From: Gottfriedia acidiceleris
GTDB lineage: Bacteria; Bacillota; Bacilli; Bacillales; Bacillaceae_G
NCBI RefSeq assembly: GCF_023115465.1
Contig: NZ_CP096034.1
Location: 3,782,001-3,846,000, forward strand
Direction: 5' to 3'
Length of the DNA: 64,000 nucleotides
The position numbers and the translations under genes are program-made. Shown in pieces: positions 63,992 to 64,000 of this stretch (its first letter is position 1; every line of letters starts with the position of its first letter). The notes beneath the pieces were generated by a model, which searched no databases, was not told the DNA's origin, and saw only the letters and a program-made list of their open reading frames with translations.

Positions 63992-64000
63992 TTCACCTCT

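Overview
The window is chromosomal DNA of a low-GC, spore-forming, aerobic member of the Bacillaceae. The evidence is a spoVR gene, a GerC-type germination lipoprotein, a collagen-like exosporium protein, Cys-rich coat-like proteins, an MprF, a ComC-type prepilin peptidase, sigma-A promoters, AGGAGG ribosome sites and many U-tracted terminators. Gene content and small-gene neighbourhoods fit Gottfriedia or a near relative, but the genus is inferred from memory. No rRNA, tRNA or CRISPR array was found.

Left part (1-11.4 kb): the 3' end of a molybdate-binding-type regulator, a short LysR-like protein, an SPFH protein coupled to a 49-residue membrane peptide, an MacAB/YknXYZ-type exporter (adaptor, ATPase, permease), a BclA-like collagen protein, a 29-residue membrane peptide and an orphan gerC.

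Centre (11.4-29.7 kb) is an accessory region built around repeated 3' ends of spoVR. The intact gene lies at 28320-29744. Three displaced 3' fragments lie in the same orientation at 11449-12087, 14669-15300 and 19746-20289. They bracket three blocks of cargo: DoxX plus two universal stress proteins; a 1316-residue secreted lytic-transglycosylase/beta-helix/Ig-repeat protein; and a mixed block with a DUF6438-like protein, an endonuclease/exonuclease/phosphatase-family protein, an IS1182-like relic, an McrBC-like type IV restriction pair with an EVE-like reader, and an ECF sigma factor with its anti-sigma gene. The fragments differ from each other mainly at silent codon positions, so they were functional gene ends until recently. 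The best reading is serial insertion at the spoVR 3' end, each event bringing a replacement gene end.

Right part (29.7-64 kb) is mostly core: a YhdB-like protein, pgcA, a DUF1540 protein, an SDR dehydrogenase, a PurR-controlled purine permease, a Cys-rich coat-like protein, a patatin lipase, penicillin acylase, a thioredoxin-like protein, comC, an NlpC/P60 hydrolase, a GH13 alpha-glucosidase, a YhbD-bactofilin pair, an alkyltransferase-like protein, an FTR1 permease, an RND exporter next to a two-component system, a TMEM175-type channel, a glutamate-synthase-like FMN protein, mprF, ohrR-ohr and a FetB-type permease. A c-di-AMP (ydaO/yuaA) riboswitch at 54386-54560, minus strand, with its own terminator, lies directly before a 59-residue membrane protein gene that stands alone between terminators. 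This is the second main candidate for something undescribed.
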